Source of the DNA: Bacteroidota bacterium
GTDB taxonomy: Bacteria; Bacteroidota; Bacteroidia; Flavobacteriales; Flavobacteriaceae
DNA: 6,023 nucleotides
Assembly: GCA_022601215.1 (NCBI GenBank)
Contig: JAHZIZ010000179.1
Coordinates: 1 to 6,023, forward strand
Direction of reading: 5' to 3'
Part shown: piece by piece, positions 6,013 through 6,023 of the stretch
Position numbering within the stretch: the first letter of the stretch is position 1
Layout: each line of letters opens with the position of its first letter
The notes under the pieces: model-generated
Seen by the model: the letters and a program-made list of their open reading frames with translations, nothing else
What the model was told of the DNA's origin: nothing
The model's database searches: none
Made by a program: the position numbers and the translations under genes

Positions 6013-6023
6013 CATTCTTAACA

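Noticed and set aside
1..6023. CRISPR arrays, insertion sequences, tRNA or rRNA genes, attachment sites.
   Set aside because: No direct-repeat/spacer series, transposase, terminal inverted repeats, cloverleaf sequence or rRNA signature was seen on either strand.

Overview
The window looks like part of the chromosome of a member of the Bacteroidota, most likely a marine-type Flavobacteriia. The signs are moderately AT-rich DNA, start sites without strong Shine-Dalgarno sequences, promoter elements close to the Bacteroidota -7 consensus TAnnTTTG, a TonB-dependent receptor with an N-terminal carboxypeptidase-regulatory-like domain, and a lipoprotein whose lipobox cysteine is followed by an acidic stretch of the Bacteroidota surface-export type. 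Genus and species cannot be read from this sequence.

Layout. (1) Positions 1-92 hold a short + strand reading frame that enters from outside the window and resembles the extreme C-terminus of a flavobacterial dGTPase. (2) Positions 98-1003 (- strand) hold a dGTPase gene with all HD-domain metal ligands but a C-terminus cut off at about 300 residues. The two together suggest that a dgt gene has been split by a local inversion, a tail-to-tail duplication or an assembly/amplification chimera. (3) Positions 1004-1167 are a divergent control region with six TTAAC-like half-sites at exact 11-bp intervals leading up to a -7-like element. (4) Positions 1168-3954 (+) encode a TonB-dependent outer-membrane receptor, and 4072-5259 (+) a surface-type lipoprotein with a predicted beta-helix. 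They form a probable two-gene uptake operon closed by a strong hairpin terminator at 5279-5305. (5) Positions 5325-5699 (-) encode a small secreted MORN-repeat protein that converges on the same terminator. (6) Positions 5700-6023 have no convincing protein gene. They carry the MORN gene promoter, a second copy of the motif GTAAC-N6-TTTACA found upstream of the receptor, and an orphan + strand intrinsic terminator at 5985-6012. Together these suggest an undescribed small RNA of about 200 nt under the same regulator.

How the genes fit together. The receptor would bring a ligand across the outer membrane with TonB energy, and the lipoprotein, probably on the cell surface, is its likely binding partner in place of a SusD protein. 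The 11-bp-phased half-sites are what an OmpR/PhoB-family activator would bind, so the uptake pair looks conditionally induced, phosphate limitation being one speculative possibility. The second motif copy would place the candidate small RNA in the same regulon. The substrate is not readable from the sequence. dgt is a housekeeping neighbour and the MORN protein has no evident link.
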